Shown: positions 44,822 to 55,236 of the stretch, piece by piece
How the letters are laid out: each line of letters opens with the position of its first letter
How positions within the stretch are numbered: the stretch's first letter is position 1
NCBI RefSeq assembly: GCF_007833795.1
Contig: NZ_CP032703.1
Span: 248,001 to 312,000 of the forward strand
DNA from: Candidatus Pantoea soli
GTDB taxonomy: Bacteria; Pseudomonadota; Gammaproteobacteria; Enterobacterales; Enterobacteriaceae
DNA length: 64,000 nucleotides
Direction of reading: 5' to 3'
Program-made: the position numbers and the translations under genes
The notes under the pieces: model-generated
Seen by the model: the letters and a program-made list of their open reading frames with translations, nothing else
The model's database searches: none
What the model was told of the DNA's origin: nothing

Positions 44822-45057
44822 TCAGGATTTCGTCAGGCATGTAAGCAAATGCAAAAACTCTCGTGAAATCTTATCTCAGTTGTGGCGATGTTTTTCTTAA
44901 CAACTAATTAGCAATTAAAGCTAAAACGATTAACGCCGCAGGGTGTTTATTAACGCTACCAGCGCAGCGGCACGCCTGTACGCCACGCCGGGGTCACACT
45001 TAATAATCCAGACCGTGTTTTCGCAGATCGCGCATTTTATTTATGAGGAGTCAGACC

Positions 45058-45363
45058 ATGAAAGCCTTAATTAATGACGTTATCTCTATATTTACGCCGC
45101 AAAATGTTAAACCGGTATTAATTCGCACCGACTTAACGCATCGCGAATTATCCTCACTGCATCCGGCGGGCGTCACCTCGGTAAGCTGGGCCACCTCCAT
45201 GGATGAGCTGACCGATGCGATTGTGAAAAAGGCGCAGGCAGCCGGCGCGGTGGGCTATCACATTACCGATGTGGAATCCCACGAGCCTGGCCATGATGGT
45301 CAGCCGGTTATGGCGGCCACTGCCACCCTTTACCATATCAATGACAAAGTCGCCTTCGGCTGA
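45058..45363 (+). CDS. DUF1471 (YdgH/BhsA/McbA-like) protein without signal peptide
   Basis: A 101-residue protein with the DUF1471 core at the C-terminal half (HPAGVTSVSWATSMDELTDA, then AGAVGYHITDVESHEPGHDG and MAATATLYH). Most family members are periplasmic stress and biofilm proteins with a cleaved signal; this one starts KALINDVISIFTPQNVKPVL, which is not a signal peptide. It is therefore probably cytoplasmic. GAGGAG precedes ATG 45058. Confidence 0.78.
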   Translation: MKALINDVISIFTPQNVKPVLIRTDLTHRELSSLHPAGVTSVSWATSMDELTDAIVKKAQAAGAVGYHITDVESHEPGHDGQPVMAATATLYHINDKVAFG

Positions 45364-45811
45364 GGGTGATACCGTGCCGTCGCGCTCCTGATACCTGCCC
45401 GGCGTTGCGGGCAGGTTTCCATACAGCCCACCCGGCGGTGTATTACCTGTCAACCCCGCGCCTGCGCCAGACTCATTTCCGCAGAGAGAATGCCGGCGCC
45501 CGCATGACGCGAAGCCAGGTTTTATCGCCCGCGATCGGCCACGGCATCCTGTCAGCGCATTCCCTGCAGGAATTATTTGCTTTAAGTACAGCCGCCCGTT
45601 ATAAATATTAACCGCGCTGGCGTGACGGTTATTTCGCCTCTGCCCCTGCCTGACTGCCTGTTATTTGCCCACCCTGCTGTTATATAAGTTAATTAACCTG
45701 CTTCAATACTTTAGTAACTAAAAACAGGTTAATCTTTTCGTAACAATCTTTTAATTTGCTCAGCGAATTTTTAACGTTCATCTGCACAAGATTGATAAAA
45801 GTAGGACTGGC
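45364..45811. other. Intergenic stretch upstream of mqo, with an inverted repeat
   Basis: 448 bases without a convincing gene. The last 150 bases are AT-rich and should hold the mqo promoter. ATTAACCTG (45692-45700) and CAGGTTAAT (45725-45733) form a perfect nine-base inverted repeat with 24 bases between, about 80-120 bases before the mqo start; it is a possible regulator site. Confidence 0.5.
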
Positions 45812-47458
45812 ATGAATCAGACCAAAAAATGGGTGTCCGCACTTTCGCTGACGGCACTGCTTGTTTCTTCAGCGGTTCACGCTGAAAACGCACCAGAAAA
45901 AACCGACGTGCTGCTGATTGGCGGCGGTATTATGAGCGCCTCGCTTGGCACCTGGCTGCAGGAACTGCAACCGGGCTGGAAACAGCTGATGGTTGAGCGT
46001 CTGGACGGCGTCGCGCTGGAATCTTCCAATGGCTGGAACAATGCGGGTACCGGTCACTCGGCCAACATGGAGCTGAACTACACGCCAGAGCGTGCAGACG
46101 GTTCCATTGATGTCAGCAAAGCGCTGGAAATCAACGAAGCCTTCATGATTACGCGCCAGTTCCTGACCAGCCAGGTTCAGCGTGGCGTGCTGCATGACCC
46201 GCGCTCCTTTATCAATTCCACCCCGCACATGAGTTTTGTCTGGGGCGATAAAAACGTTGAATACCTGACCAAACGCTACGCTGCGCTGCAGAAAACCACC
46301 CTGTTCCAGGGCATGAAGTTCTCTACCGATCACAAGCAGATCGAGCAGTGGGCACCGCTGGTAATGGAAGGCCGCGATCCAAACCAGAAAGTCGCCGCGA
46401 CCTGGACACCGGTCGGCACCGATGTGAACTACGGTGAAATTACCCGTCAGCTGATCGGCAGCCTGAAAAAAGATCAGAACTTTACGCTGGAAACCTCGTC
46501 AGAAGTTACTGACTTCAAGCGCAACAGCGACAATTCGTGGCACGTCACGATTAAAGATGTGAAAACCGGCGCGGATCGCGAAGTGGACGCAAAATATGTG
46601 TTCATCGGTGCTGGCGGTGCAGCCATCAAACTGCTGCAGAAAACCGGCATTCCTGAAGCGGACAACTACGGCGGCTTCCCGGTCGGCGGCTCCTTCCTGA
46701 TGACCGAGAACCCGGAAATCACCAGCCGTCACCTGCAGAAAGTGTACGGTCAGGCTTCCGTCGGCGCGCCACCGATGTCGGTTCCGCACATCGATGCGCG
46801 TAACCTCGACGGTAAAAAAGTGGTACTGTTCGGGCCGTTCGCGACCTTCTCCACCAAATACCTGAAAAACGGTTCGCTGTTTGATCTGCTGAGCGCGACC
46901 ACCACCAGCAACATCATGCCGATGACGCACGTGGGTATTGATAACTTTGACCTGGTGAAATACCTGATCGGTCAGGTGATGCTGAGCGACGATGACCGCT
47001 TTGCGGCGCTGAAAGAGTATTATCCGAACGCGCGTAAAGAGGACTGGAAACTGATTCAGGCTGGTCAGCGCGTACAGATCATCAAAAAAGACGCTGAGAA
47101 AGGTGGCGTGCTGAAACTGGGCACCGAAATCGTGACCGATCAGCAGAAAACCGTGGCAGCCCTGCTGGGTGCGTCACCGGGTGCGTCAACGGCCGCGCCC
47201 ATCACCCTCAATGTGATGCAGAAGCTGTTCCCGGAGCAGTTTGCGTCGCCGGAATGGCAGCAGAAGATTCGCACCATCGTGCCCAGCTTTGGTCAGAAGC
47301 TGAACGGTAACACCGCGCTGACCCAGCAGGTATGGGATAACACCGCATCGGTGCTGCAGCTGACCAAACCGCCGGTTATCAACATGGGCGATCAGCAGGA
47401 CGCACCGGCGCAGACGAAGCCGCGCGCTGAGTCAGCCAAACAGGATATGGCGCTGTAA
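45812..47458 (+). CDS. mqo: Malate:quinone oxidoreductase
   Basis: A 548-residue FAD enzyme that oxidises malate to oxaloacetate and passes electrons to quinone at the membrane. The FAD motif is [20 protein letters not shown], with [20 protein letters not shown] and [20 protein letters not shown] as strongly conserved family blocks. Like E. coli Mqo it begins with a hydrophobic signal-like segment ([19 protein letters not shown]). Terminator and promoter region show that it is a single gene. Confidence 0.96.
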   Translation: MNQTKKWVSALSLTALLVSSAVHAENAPEKTDVLLIGGGIMSASLGTWLQELQPGWKQLMVERLDGVALESSNGWNNAGTGHSANMELNYTPERADGSIDVSKALEINEAFMITRQFLTSQVQRGVLHDPRSFINSTPHMSFVWGDKNVEYLTKRYAALQKTTLFQGMKFSTDHKQIEQWAPLVMEGRDPNQKVAATWTPVGTDVNYGEITRQLIGSLKKDQNFTLETSSEVTDFKRNSDNSWHVTIKDVKTGADREVDAKYVFIGAGGAAIKLLQKTGIPEADNYGGFPVGGSFLMTENPEITSRHLQKVYGQASVGAPPMSVPHIDARNLDGKKVVLFGPFATFSTKYLKNGSLFDLLSATTTSNIMPMTHVGIDNFDLVKYLIGQVMLSDDDRFAALKEYYPNARKEDWKLIQAGQRVQIIKKDAEKGGVLKLGTEIVTDQQKTVAALLGASPGASTAAPITLNVMQKLFPEQFASPEWQQKIRTIVPSFGQKLNGNTALTQQVWDNTASVLQLTKPPVINMGDQQDAPAQTKPRAESAKQDMAL

Positions 47459-47490
47459 GCGGTTAATCTGCCGTAACACGCTCTGACTCA

Positions 47491-47521
47491 CGGCCAGTGA
47501 CCTGTCACTGGCCGTTTTTTT
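47491..47521 (+). terminator. Terminator after mqo
   Basis: CGGCCAGTGAC and GTCACTGGCCG form a perfect 11-pair stem with a short CT loop, followed by seven T. Confidence 0.92.
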
Positions 47522-47837
47522 ATCTCAGCCGCGGTAGCTGCCTGCCTCCGGCAAGGCGATAAAGGCCGCGGTGTGCTGCCGGCGACCGGGAGAGTCAGGA
47601 GAGTAACGCTGAATGGCTCACGCCTTCCGGCACTACCGGCTGCAAACGCCCTGACGCACCAGGGCCGCTTCTTCAGGCATACCCGCCACGTCCCTGCCAG
47701 CGGGTACCGTACCCATCCGCGCCGCTGCGCTCCCCGGCTGGCTAAACATTTTATGCTCTGTAACATAAAGGGCATTGCCTCACCGACGCGAGTCTGTCAG
47801 TTTTCAGGTTCACCTGATACTGATAAGAGCCTGATAA
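47522..47837. other. Intergenic stretch between mqo and the dienelactone hydrolase gene
   Basis: 316 bases; the open frames on both strands have GC-rich low-complexity text (many Arg, Ala, Pro) and no recognisable product. The last 60 bases should hold the promoter of the next gene. Confidence 0.4.
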
Positions 47838-48557
47838 ATGAGCGCAATTCACACTTCACCCTTACACTACACTGCCGGAGAGGCGGTTTTCGAAGGCACG
47901 CTGGTTTACCCTTCTGATACCGTACACGCGCTGCCTGGCGTGCTGATCGCCCCGAACTGGATGGGCGCAACGGCGGCGGCCGCTGAACAGGCGAAAGCCA
48001 TTGCTGCCCAGGGATATGTGGTACTGGTGGCCGATCTGTATGGTCAGGGCCAGCGTCCTGCCAGCGCTGAAGAAGCCGGTGCCATGATGATGGCGGTAAA
48101 AGATACGCCTGAAGAAGTGGCCCACATGCAGGCGGCGCTGGCAGCGCTGCGCACGCAAACGAACGCTGCCGTGACAAAAGAGCGCGTCGCCGCCGTGGGG
48201 TTCTGCTTCGGCGGTCACTGTGCACTGGAGCTGGCGCGCGCGGGCGCAGATATCAAAGCCGCGGTTTCGTTCCACGGCACGCTGGATAGCAAAGGCCAGT
48301 ATGCTGGCAACACTATCTACGCTTCGCTGCTGGTGCTTGACGGAGCTGACGACCCGCTGGTGCCGCGTGAGCAGCTTGCGGCCTTTGCCAGCGAGATGAA
48401 CGGCAAAGGCGTGGACTGGCAGCTGGTGAGCTTCGCCGGTGCGGTGCACTCATTCACTGACCCGCACGCCAGCGCTGCAGGCGTGGCGCAGTACCATCCG
48501 GAAGTGAGCCAGCGCGCCTTCCGCCGGATGTTCCAGCTGTTTGACGAAGTGCTCTGA
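47838..48557 (+). CDS. Dienelactone hydrolase family protein
   Basis: A 239-residue alpha/beta hydrolase. The catalytic triad is visible: Cys123 in VGFCFGGHCAL, Asp171 or Asp172 in LDGADDPLVP, and His204 in AGAVHSFTDPH. The family opens dienelactone rings or acts as carboxymethylenebutenolidase; many enterobacterial members have no known substrate. The thioesterase gene starts 31 bases downstream, probably in the same operon. Confidence 0.92.
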   Translation: MSAIHTSPLHYTAGEAVFEGTLVYPSDTVHALPGVLIAPNWMGATAAAAEQAKAIAAQGYVVLVADLYGQGQRPASAEEAGAMMMAVKDTPEEVAHMQAALAALRTQTNAAVTKERVAAVGFCFGGHCALELARAGADIKAAVSFHGTLDSKGQYAGNTIYASLLVLDGADDPLVPREQLAAFASEMNGKGVDWQLVSFAGAVHSFTDPHASAAGVAQYHPEVSQRAFRRMFQLFDEVL

Positions 48558-48588
48558 TCCCTTAGCCCCTTTCCGCAACAGGAAACCG

Positions 48589-48978
48589 ATGATGTTCTCG
48601 AAGCATTATGATGTAGATGAAAACCATATCGACTTTCAAGGTGTGGTAGACGGCCTCTACTATCCGTTTTATATGGAATGGACGCGCCATGCTTACATGC
48701 GTGAAGCGCTCGGTATTGATATCGAAGAGGAGTTCCGCCACGGCCGGCTTTACATGGTGCTGGAGTATTCACTGCGCTTCCGTAAGAGCCTGGTGAAAGG
48801 CGATAAGGTTGAAGTGACCTGTCAGCTGGTACGCAATGAAAAGCGTAATCGCGTTAATTTTGTGCAACAGATCAAGGTAGAAGGCGTGGTCTACGCGGAG
48901 GCGACCTTTATCGCCACTTGCCTGGAAAACGGCCGCCCGAGCATGCCGGAAGCCGTGACGCGGGCGCTGGAGCTGTAA
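48589..48978 (+). CDS. Hotdog-fold acyl-CoA thioesterase (4HBT/YbgC-like)
   Basis: A 129-residue single-hotdog protein: HYDVDENHIDFQGVVDGLYY then PFYMEWTRHAYMREALGI, and a typical end EGVVYAEATFIATCLENG. The usual catalytic Asp after the first strand (DxNGH pattern) appears as DFQGVVDG, so the active-site residue should be checked. AGGAAA precedes ATG 48589. It is probably co-transcribed with the hydrolase gene and ends in a strong terminator. Confidence 0.87.
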   Translation: MMFSKHYDVDENHIDFQGVVDGLYYPFYMEWTRHAYMREALGIDIEEEFRHGRLYMVLEYSLRFRKSLVKGDKVEVTCQLVRNEKRNRVNFVQQIKVEGVVYAEATFIATCLENGRPSMPEAVTRALEL

Positions 48979-49013
48979 TGTTCCGCAGCCGGATTGTCTG
49001 AAGTCGCCTGCCA

Positions 49014-49050
49014 CGCCGCTGCCCGCCTGCACGCGGGCAGCGGCGCTTTT
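49014..49050 (+). terminator. Terminator after the thioesterase gene
   Basis: CGCCGCTGCCCGC and GCGGGCAGCGGCG form a perfect 13-pair stem with a six-base loop, followed by CTTTT. Confidence 0.9.
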
Positions 49051-49199
49051 CCGTCCGGCCAGCTCTTTCAACGTCCGTCATCCCGCCTCGGGTGCATCAC
49101 ACGGCTGACTGAGTAACCCTTCCCCTCCGATACGATACCGCTGAGTGCCGCCTTGCGGCGCTTTCCGCCAAACCCCTGCGCACATCACATAATTGTTAC

Positions 49200-49226
49200 T
49201 CATGTTTCTTACACCGGTGTCGATAA
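49200..49226 (+). promoter_or_regulatory. Sigma-28 (FliA)-type promoter, far upstream of the PAS receptor
   Basis: TCATGTTT-N11-GTCGATAA compares with the enterobacterial flagellar consensus TAAAGTTT-N11-GCCGATAA: six of eight and seven of eight with exact spacing. It lies about 229 bases before the receptor's preferred ATG, leaving a long leader. Confidence 0.65.
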
Positions 49227-49454
49227 TCTTTTTGCAGAGCGAACAGCATTTTCGCTCCTGCTGCGACGCCACCAGGTTCGTTATTTACATAATACTCCGA
49301 CCTGCCTGTTGCGACAGGCAGAGAGCCTCCATCTTCACCGGTGAATGGCCAACAGGGGAAACTATCCGCGCTGTCATCAGACGCGCTAACCCGTTTGCGT
49401 GGAGCACAGCGTGCCCGCGCGTTTGTTAAATACAACCATCGCCTGAGGTCTCTC

Positions 49455-50741
49455 ATGTTCGGGGTGAAAAAATCCAGCCATTTTCTGCCGTTTACTAAAA
49501 CCGCAGATCCAGCCAAAGATATTCATGCCATTAAACAGCACGTCGCCTGGATTGAGTTTTCGCCGGGCGGTGAAATACTCAGCGCTAATCCGCTGTTTCT
49601 CGACGTCACGGGTTATCAGCTACAGGAGATTCAGGGACAGCATCACCGGATTTTCTGCAGTCCGGCCTACAGCAAATCGGCCGACTATTTTACCTTCTGG
49701 CAAAAGCTGGCGGCCGGTGAATCCGTGACCGGCATCTTTGAGCGCTTTAATAAACAGCATCAGCGCTTTTATCTCAGCGCCACCTATTTCCCGGTGCGCG
49801 ATGAAAAAGGCAAAGTGTTTAAAGTGATCAAAGTGGCGAGCGATATCACCCAACGCCATCAGGAGCTGGAACACAAAGAAGCGGTCATCACCGCACTGGA
49901 CCGCTCAATGGCGGTGATTGAATTTATGCCGGACGGCCATGTTATCACTGCCAATGCCAACTTTCTGGCGCACATGGGTTACAGCCTGTCAGCGATTGCC
50001 GGCCAGCATCACCGCCTGTTTTGCTACGATAACTTTTACCGTGAGAATCCCGATTTCTGGCGCAAAATCGCCAGTGGTCAGCACTTTGTCGGGCGCTTTG
50101 AACGCAAAACGGCCAGCGGCGAACGCATCTGGCTGGAGGCCAGCTATAACCCGGTGCTGGATGCCGATGGCAACGTGTATAAGGTCATTAAGATTGCTTC
50201 GGATATTACCGCGCGCGTCGAGGCAGCAAAACGGGTCGCCGACATTGCGCTGACGACATCGGAAGAGACCTCACAAATCACCGACAATGCCAATGAAGTG
50301 CTGGAAGACACCATTCGCAACTCCGGACTGGTGGCTGAGCAGGTTAAAGCCGCGTCTCAGATCGGTGCGCAGCTGACGGCGTCCGCCAAAAACATCGGTG
50401 AAGTGGTCGAAACCATCAACCTGATCGCCTCACAGACCAACATCCTCGCGCTTAACGCGGCGATTGAATCGGCGCGTGCGGGTGAAGCGGGACGCGGCTT
50501 CAGCGTGGTAGCCGGAGAAGTACGCCGTCTGGCGGCGTCAACCTCCAGCGCGACCCGCCAGATATCCGAAGTGGTGGAGCAAAATACCACGCTGATTCAG
50601 CAGATGTATCAGCAGATGGATGAGGTACGGCAGTTTGTGATGACCGAACAGGAGAAGATCAGCGTACTGTCACGCAGCCTGCAGGAGATTAACAGCGGCG
50701 TACACGATTTTGTGAATGTGATTCACCGGCTGGATGTGTAA
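49455..50741 (+). CDS. Soluble PAS-PAS methyl-accepting chemotaxis protein
   Basis: A 428-residue receptor with two PAS domains (about residues 25-135 and 145-255; each has [20 protein letters not shown] or [20 protein letters not shown] and ends in a [14 protein letters not shown] strand) and a C-terminal signalling domain ([20 protein letters not shown]). No membrane segment is present, so it senses inside the cell, perhaps redox or ligand state, like Aer-related or BdlA-like receptors. ATG 49455 follows TGAGG. A sigma-28-type promoter is far upstream. Confidence 0.9.
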   Translation: MFGVKKSSHFLPFTKTADPAKDIHAIKQHVAWIEFSPGGEILSANPLFLDVTGYQLQEIQGQHHRIFCSPAYSKSADYFTFWQKLAAGESVTGIFERFNKQHQRFYLSATYFPVRDEKGKVFKVIKVASDITQRHQELEHKEAVITALDRSMAVIEFMPDGHVITANANFLAHMGYSLSAIAGQHHRLFCYDNFYRENPDFWRKIASGQHFVGRFERKTASGERIWLEASYNPVLDADGNVYKVIKIASDITARVEAAKRVADIALTTSEETSQITDNANEVLEDTIRNSGLVAEQVKAASQIGAQLTASAKNIGEVVETINLIASQTNILALNAAIESARAGEAGRGFSVVAGEVRRLAASTSSATRQISEVVEQNTTLIQQMYQQMDEVRQFVMTEQEKISVLSRSLQEINSGVHDFVNVIHRLDV

Positions 50742-50833
50742 CGCACAGCCCGGCAGCCTGCCGGGCTGTCACCTTGCCTCACGTCAGCCACCGTGCCGGA
50801 ACTGACAGCACAGGCGCTGGCGGAAGCCGGGCA

Positions 50834-51901
50834 TTACCCTTCTGGTTTTGCCTGCACCGCCGGTGCGCGTTTTCCCTTCAGTGCAGCGCGCACCGCCGGT
50901 TCCGCATAGCGGGTGATCAGCCAGGCCACGGCACAGAGCGCACTGGCAATCAGCACCGGCATCAGCAGCATCAGCGCCTCACTCTTCACGTAGCGGTTGA
51001 CTTTGATCAGCATCGCAATCATCAGATTTTCGTGAATCAGATACAGGGCATAACTGACAAAGCCGACCAGGGTGAAAAAGCGCAGTGAAAGGAAGGATTC
51101 AATGCGTTTTGAATAAAAGCTGACAATAAAGAACAGCATCACTGTCATCAGCGGGACAATTGCCAGCGCGCCGGTATTTTTGACGTAATAGCTCAGATTA
51201 ATCACCACCGCGAGCGCCGTCAGCGCATAATGATAAATCCTGTCGCGGCCATGCAACCGTTCATATACCAGACAGCCCACCATAAACCAGGCATAATGAA
51301 TAAATCCAAACTTGGAAATAATGTCAATCAGCAGTGGATATCCCAGCGATTTTAATACCGAGGAGGCTGAGAGCGCCAGCATTGGCACAATCAGCGCGGG
51401 CAGGCAATATTTCCGCCCGCAGGTGAAATAGACTGCGCCGACGATCAGATAAAACATTGCCTCAACGTAAAGTGACCAGAATGAACCCGCCATAGAGTGA
51501 AACTCAATACCGGTAAGCTGAGTCAGCGTTTCCGGATTAATAAAGATCAGCCCCGGTAGCAGGTTCTTTACATACGGCGTCATCAGCGACCATTCCGGGA
51601 AAAAGCCATCGGCAATAAACAGTAAGACGCTGGCGATGAGCATCGCCGGAAACAGCCGCAGCCAGCGCTTTTGCAGGAAACTGCTGTAGCTGTGGGATTT
51701 GTCCAGCGTCATAAAAATAACAAAGCCGGAGATCATAAAAAATAACTGCACGCCCACCCAGCCAAATGAAAATAAGGGGATATGCTGCGTTGCGGCAACA
51801 AAGGGTAAGAGTTCCGGCCAGCGCGCATAAGCGTGATAGGCAATGACCATCAGGATCGCTAATCCGCGCATCCCGTCAAGATGCGTAATACGTGGTTGCA
51901 T
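50834..51901 (-). CDS. Acyltransferase 3 family membrane protein
   Basis: A 355-residue integral membrane protein. It starts with the family block ITHLDGMRGLAILMVIAYHA (catalytic His in YHA) and continues FGWVGVQLFFMISGFVIFMT, with about ten transmembrane segments. Such proteins transfer acetyl or other acyl groups to surface sugars (OafA-like). No polysaccharide genes are adjacent, so the target is unknown. TGAGGGAAT precedes ATG 51901. Confidence 0.92.
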   Translation of the reverse strand: MQPRITHLDGMRGLAILMVIAYHAYARWPELLPFVAATQHIPLFSFGWVGVQLFFMISGFVIFMTLDKSHSYSSFLQKRWLRLFPAMLIASVLLFIADGFFPEWSLMTPYVKNLLPGLIFINPETLTQLTGIEFHSMAGSFWSLYVEAMFYLIVGAVYFTCGRKYCLPALIVPMLALSASSVLKSLGYPLLIDIISKFGFIHYAWFMVGCLVYERLHGRDRIYHYALTALAVVINLSYYVKNTGALAIVPLMTVMLFFIVSFYSKRIESFLSLRFFTLVGFVSYALYLIHENLMIAMLIKVNRYVKSEALMLLMPVLIASALCAVAWLITRYAEPAVRAALKGKRAPAVQAKPEG

Positions 51902-52277
51902 AATTCCCTCAGGAATAATGAACAGAATGAGTAAAGCCAAATTAGCATTGACATAGATTTACAATCAATCAGACTAATTCTTAATTCGCGCAGCGGAATT
52001 AAACAGCGCAATAAATTAATTAGCCTGCTCACAATAAACCCTCTATCGGTCTGAAATCGCAGGCGGCGCTGAGGAGAAATCGGGCCCGGCATGACTGCCG
52101 GCACCCGTTACAGAAATTCTGACATACGCGTCGCGGCGGCACGACACCGGCCGTTAGCGCCACCCCGCTGCGGGTCAGACTGCTGACACGATGTCCGTCT
52201 GGCGCGGTCAACGCCTGTCACTGTTTACCCGCGGGGAATAAGCCGCAGCCGGTAAACCTTAAGACACCGCGCTGGCA
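51902..52277. other. Intergenic stretch without a gene
   Basis: 376 bases. The part next to the acyltransferase (51920-52030) is AT-rich and probably holds its promoter. The rest is GC-rich with short frames of no recognisable product. Confidence 0.45.
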
Positions 52278-52820
52278 TCAGCGTTTATGACCCGGTATCG
52301 GATACATTAAGGTTAATGCCGGTGCATCGGGTAAGTGCCGGCCCGAACGGGCCAGCAGGTAGCCGGCAATCTCTTCCGCACTCAGTTCGTCATCGGCTAA
52401 TTCCGGATTATCAAACCAGCTATCTGGCCAGAAAATAAGATCGGATGCATTAGCGTCAAAATTACACTCCAGCAATGAGAGGGCGTAGTCTTGCTCAGAT
52501 TCAGCGCCTTCACAGTCGCAGATAAAGTTGACCGTCTGAATTAACTCTGCCCACGTAAAATCCGGATACAGCCGCGCCTGATTCAGGGCCGTCCGGGTAA
52601 AATCAATGGCGCTTGTCGAGGAAGGAAAATCCCTGAAATCCGCAAAATGCCACGGGTTTACCGTCTGACTGTTCCATTCGTTGATCATAGCGACCAGCGC
52701 GGGATCGTCATCAGCTGAACCTTGTTCGATTTTCGCCAGTATCCCTTCAGCCTTTTTGGCAAGTTCGCTGATCTTTTTAAGACTTACTTCTGGCGCTCTC
52801 ATCCTTTCTGGTAACGGCAT
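52278..52820 (-). CDS. Uncharacterised acidic protein
   Basis: About 180 residues, soluble and acidic. Visible text includes SLKKISELAKKAEGILAKIE (a helical N-terminal part), INEWNSQTVNPWHFADFRDF, FICDCEGAESEQDYALSLLE and SAEEIAGYLLARSGRHLPDA. I do not recognise a family. AAGGA sits eight bases before ATG 52820, which makes that the likely start; ATG 52829 is possible. It is divergent from the GAF-GGDEF gene, with 329 bases between that hold no other gene. Confidence 0.7.
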   Translation of the reverse strand: MPLPERMRAPEVSLKKISELAKKAEGILAKIEQGSADDDPALVAMINEWNSQTVNPWHFADFRDFPSSTSAIDFTRTALNQARLYPDFTWAELIQTVNFICDCEGAESEQDYALSLLECNFDANASDLIFWPDSWFDNPELADDELSAEEIAGYLLARSGRHLPDAPALTLMYPIPGHKR

Positions 52821-53149
52821 TTTGTTCATCCTTAAAAAATTAACCCGCTGGCGCCAGAATACGCCCCACGGTGTTGCTGTGCTATCACCTTTTACTGCTG
52901 GTGGCAAAACGCTATGGCGGGCGGATATCGTCTCACCTGTTCAGCGGAATAATGCTGATGCGCAGCGACAGAAAATGTCAGCGGGGGTGATCTCCCCTTT
53001 TGCCCCGCGCTTACCCCCATAATTCTTAGGTAATAACCATGCGTTACTGGCTTCATTCTGCACAGCAGGCGGAAGCAAAGAGGGTTATATTTTTTAAAAG
53101 CAATGACATTACTGACAATAATTTTGTATCTGCTGATGCTGAGGTAGAG

Positions 53150-54145
53150 ATGAAACTTCCAGGTTTACCGGAAAATGAAGAAGCGCGACTGAAATCACTT
53201 TATATGATCGATCTGCTTGATACGCGGGATGATGAGCGGTTTGAAAGACTGACGCGTATCAGCCAGAAACTGTTTCAGGTGCCCATCGCCGTGATTAACC
53301 TGATCGATCGTGAGCGGCAATGGGCGCTGGCCTGTCAGGGGCTGGCCGGGCGGGAGCTGCCGCGCGATATTTCTTTTTGCGCCCATGCCATTCTGCAGGA
53401 TGAACCGCTTATTCTGAACGATGCGCGTCAGGATGCGCGTTTCAGCGATAATCCGCTGGTCACCCAGGCTCCATTTATCCGGTTTTACGCAGGCTATCCG
53501 GTCCGTCTGCCGGATGGCGAAGTGGCCGGAACATTATGCCTGGCGGGCAGTGAACCCCGCGATTTCAGCGCAGAGGATATCGCGGCGATGAAGGACATTG
53601 CCTCCATTGTTGAAGATGAATTTGAAGTCATCAATATGGCGATGACTGACAGTCTCACGGAGCTTCGTAACCGGCGCGGTTTTTATAATATCGGTGAAAA
53701 GCGATTCCGTGAGCTTCAGCAGGCCGGTACGGCTTTCAGCATCCTCTATTTTGACCTCGATAAGTTCAAGCCGATTAACGATCTCTGGGGACATGCGGAA
53801 GGCGACGCGGTGCTGAAGGTGTTTGCTGACCAGTTGCGCCAGCTGCAGGGGCCGCAGGACGTGGCCGGCCGCATTGGCGGCGATGAGTTTGCCGTGCTGA
53901 TTGCCGACAGCCATGAAGCGGTGGCGTTTCAGCAAAAACTGCGCGACAGCATAAATGCCTATAACGCCAGTTCAGGTAAGCCCTACAACATCAACTTCTC
54001 CTACGGCGTATTAAGCAGCAGCGCCGGCACCTATGGTTCACTGATGGAGATGATCAAAGAGAGTGACACTGTGATGTATTCGGAAAAGCGCAGAAAGAAT
54101 CCGGGCGGCACTGCCAGCGGACCGCGAACACCCGATGCATCCTGA
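53150..54145 (+). CDS. GAF-GGDEF diguanylate cyclase
   Basis: A 331-residue soluble protein: an N-terminal GAF domain (residues about 25-160; VPIAVINLIDRERQWALACQ, then ISFCAHAILQDEPLILNDAR) and a C-terminal GGDEF domain with an intact active site (GRIGGDEFAVLIAD). It should make cyclic di-GMP in response to a small ligand. ATG 53150 follows TGAGG; an upstream ATG (53039) would add 37 residues without domain character. Its GAF domain is similar in kind to that of the protein at 33247-35040. Confidence 0.88.
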   Translation: MKLPGLPENEEARLKSLYMIDLLDTRDDERFERLTRISQKLFQVPIAVINLIDRERQWALACQGLAGRELPRDISFCAHAILQDEPLILNDARQDARFSDNPLVTQAPFIRFYAGYPVRLPDGEVAGTLCLAGSEPRDFSAEDIAAMKDIASIVEDEFEVINMAMTDSLTELRNRRGFYNIGEKRFRELQQAGTAFSILYFDLDKFKPINDLWGHAEGDAVLKVFADQLRQLQGPQDVAGRIGGDEFAVLIADSHEAVAFQQKLRDSINAYNASSGKPYNINFSYGVLSSSAGTYGSLMEMIKESDTVMYSEKRRKNPGGTASGPRTPDAS

Positions 54146-54230
54146 GCAATAACATCGCCAGCGGCGCAGGCCAGGGTGCGCTGCGCGGGAAAGCGGACTT
54201 TTGCAGCGGAACAGGGACGGGTTCCGCGTC

Positions 54231-55115
54231 TTACTGGGGAGCCAGAAAAGTTTTAAGCTTCTCTATGAAGGTGCGTACCCGCAAAGAGAGATGCCTGCGG
54301 CTGGGGTAAATGGCATGAATAGCCACGGTCTCGCCCTGTATCTCAGGGAACAGCTGAACCAGCCGGCCTGCTGAAATATCGTTCTTAACCATAAACGACG
54401 GCAAATAACCTACCCCCAGTCCGGCTATGGCGGCCTGGCGAATCGCATCACCACTGTCAAACCGTATAAGGTTGTTGCCGTTTATCGTCTCCGGTCTGCG
54501 ATCCTTAGCAGAAAATGTCCATGCCGCAGAAGCGGGCCCCAGGCCATAAACGAGGCGACGATGATCTTTCAGGTCTGCCAGTGAGGCGGGCCATCCCCGG
54601 AGTTTAAGATAGTCAGGCGAGACAAAAAGCAGTGGCGAAGTTCTGTCAATCACCTGGGTGATGTATTGGTAGCTCGTGATGCCATTGCCTACCCGAATAG
54701 CCAGGTCGAACCCCTCTTCGGTCAGGTCGACAATCCTGTCGCTGAAGCTCACTTCAAGGTTAATGCCGGGGAAATGCTGTAAAAACTGCTCAACAAACGG
54801 CAATATTACCATCTTGCCGTACCCCTCTGACACCGTCAGTCTCAGAATGCCTCCCGGCAGGGGGTGATGTTGACGAACAACGGCTTCAGCCTCTTCGATA
54901 TCCTCAAGAATCCTGCAGCAACGATGGTAAAAATCGAGCCCCTCCGTGGTAAGTGATAAGCGACGTGTAGTGCGCTGGAACAGCCGCGTTTCCAGGTAGG
55001 TTTCCAGGCGCGTCAGCGCCTTACCTGCTGCAGAGCGCGTTAACCCCATGGCTTTACCGCCCGCCACAAAACTCCCTGCATCGGCAACAGCAACAAAGAT
55101 GCGTAACGTATTCAT
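54231..55115 (-). CDS. LysR-family transcriptional regulator
   Basis: About 294 residues. The helix-turn-helix is at the N-terminus (NTLRIFVAVADAGSFVAGGK, then LTRSAAGKALTRLETYLETR), and the rest is the effector-binding fold. ATG 55115 places the helix-turn-helix at the usual position; ATG 55166 would add 17 residues. It is divergent from the alpha/beta hydrolase gene (about 120 bases apart), which it probably controls. Confidence 0.88.
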   Translation of the reverse strand: MNTLRIFVAVADAGSFVAGGKAMGLTRSAAGKALTRLETYLETRLFQRTTRRLSLTTEGLDFYHRCCRILEDIEEAEAVVRQHHPLPGGILRLTVSEGYGKMVILPFVEQFLQHFPGINLEVSFSDRIVDLTEEGFDLAIRVGNGITSYQYITQVIDRTSPLLFVSPDYLKLRGWPASLADLKDHRRLVYGLGPASAAWTFSAKDRRPETINGNNLIRFDSGDAIRQAAIAGLGVGYLPSFMVKNDISAGRLVQLFPEIQGETVAIHAIYPSRRHLSLRVRTFIEKLKTFLAPQ

Positions 55116-55236
55116 ATCCAGCGCCGATCCCGGGAATGTCGGAGAAGCGATTTTCCTTCCAGTCATTGGGGAACCGTTTTCGTCAATTTATCTTTTAAAG
55201 TCGCATTGTAGAATTTCAATCGATGAGGGCTCAACG

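Noticed and set aside
53039..53149. Longer N-terminus for the GAF-GGDEF protein
   Set aside because: ATG 53150 has a TGAGG site and starts directly at the domain; the extra 37 residues have no domain character.
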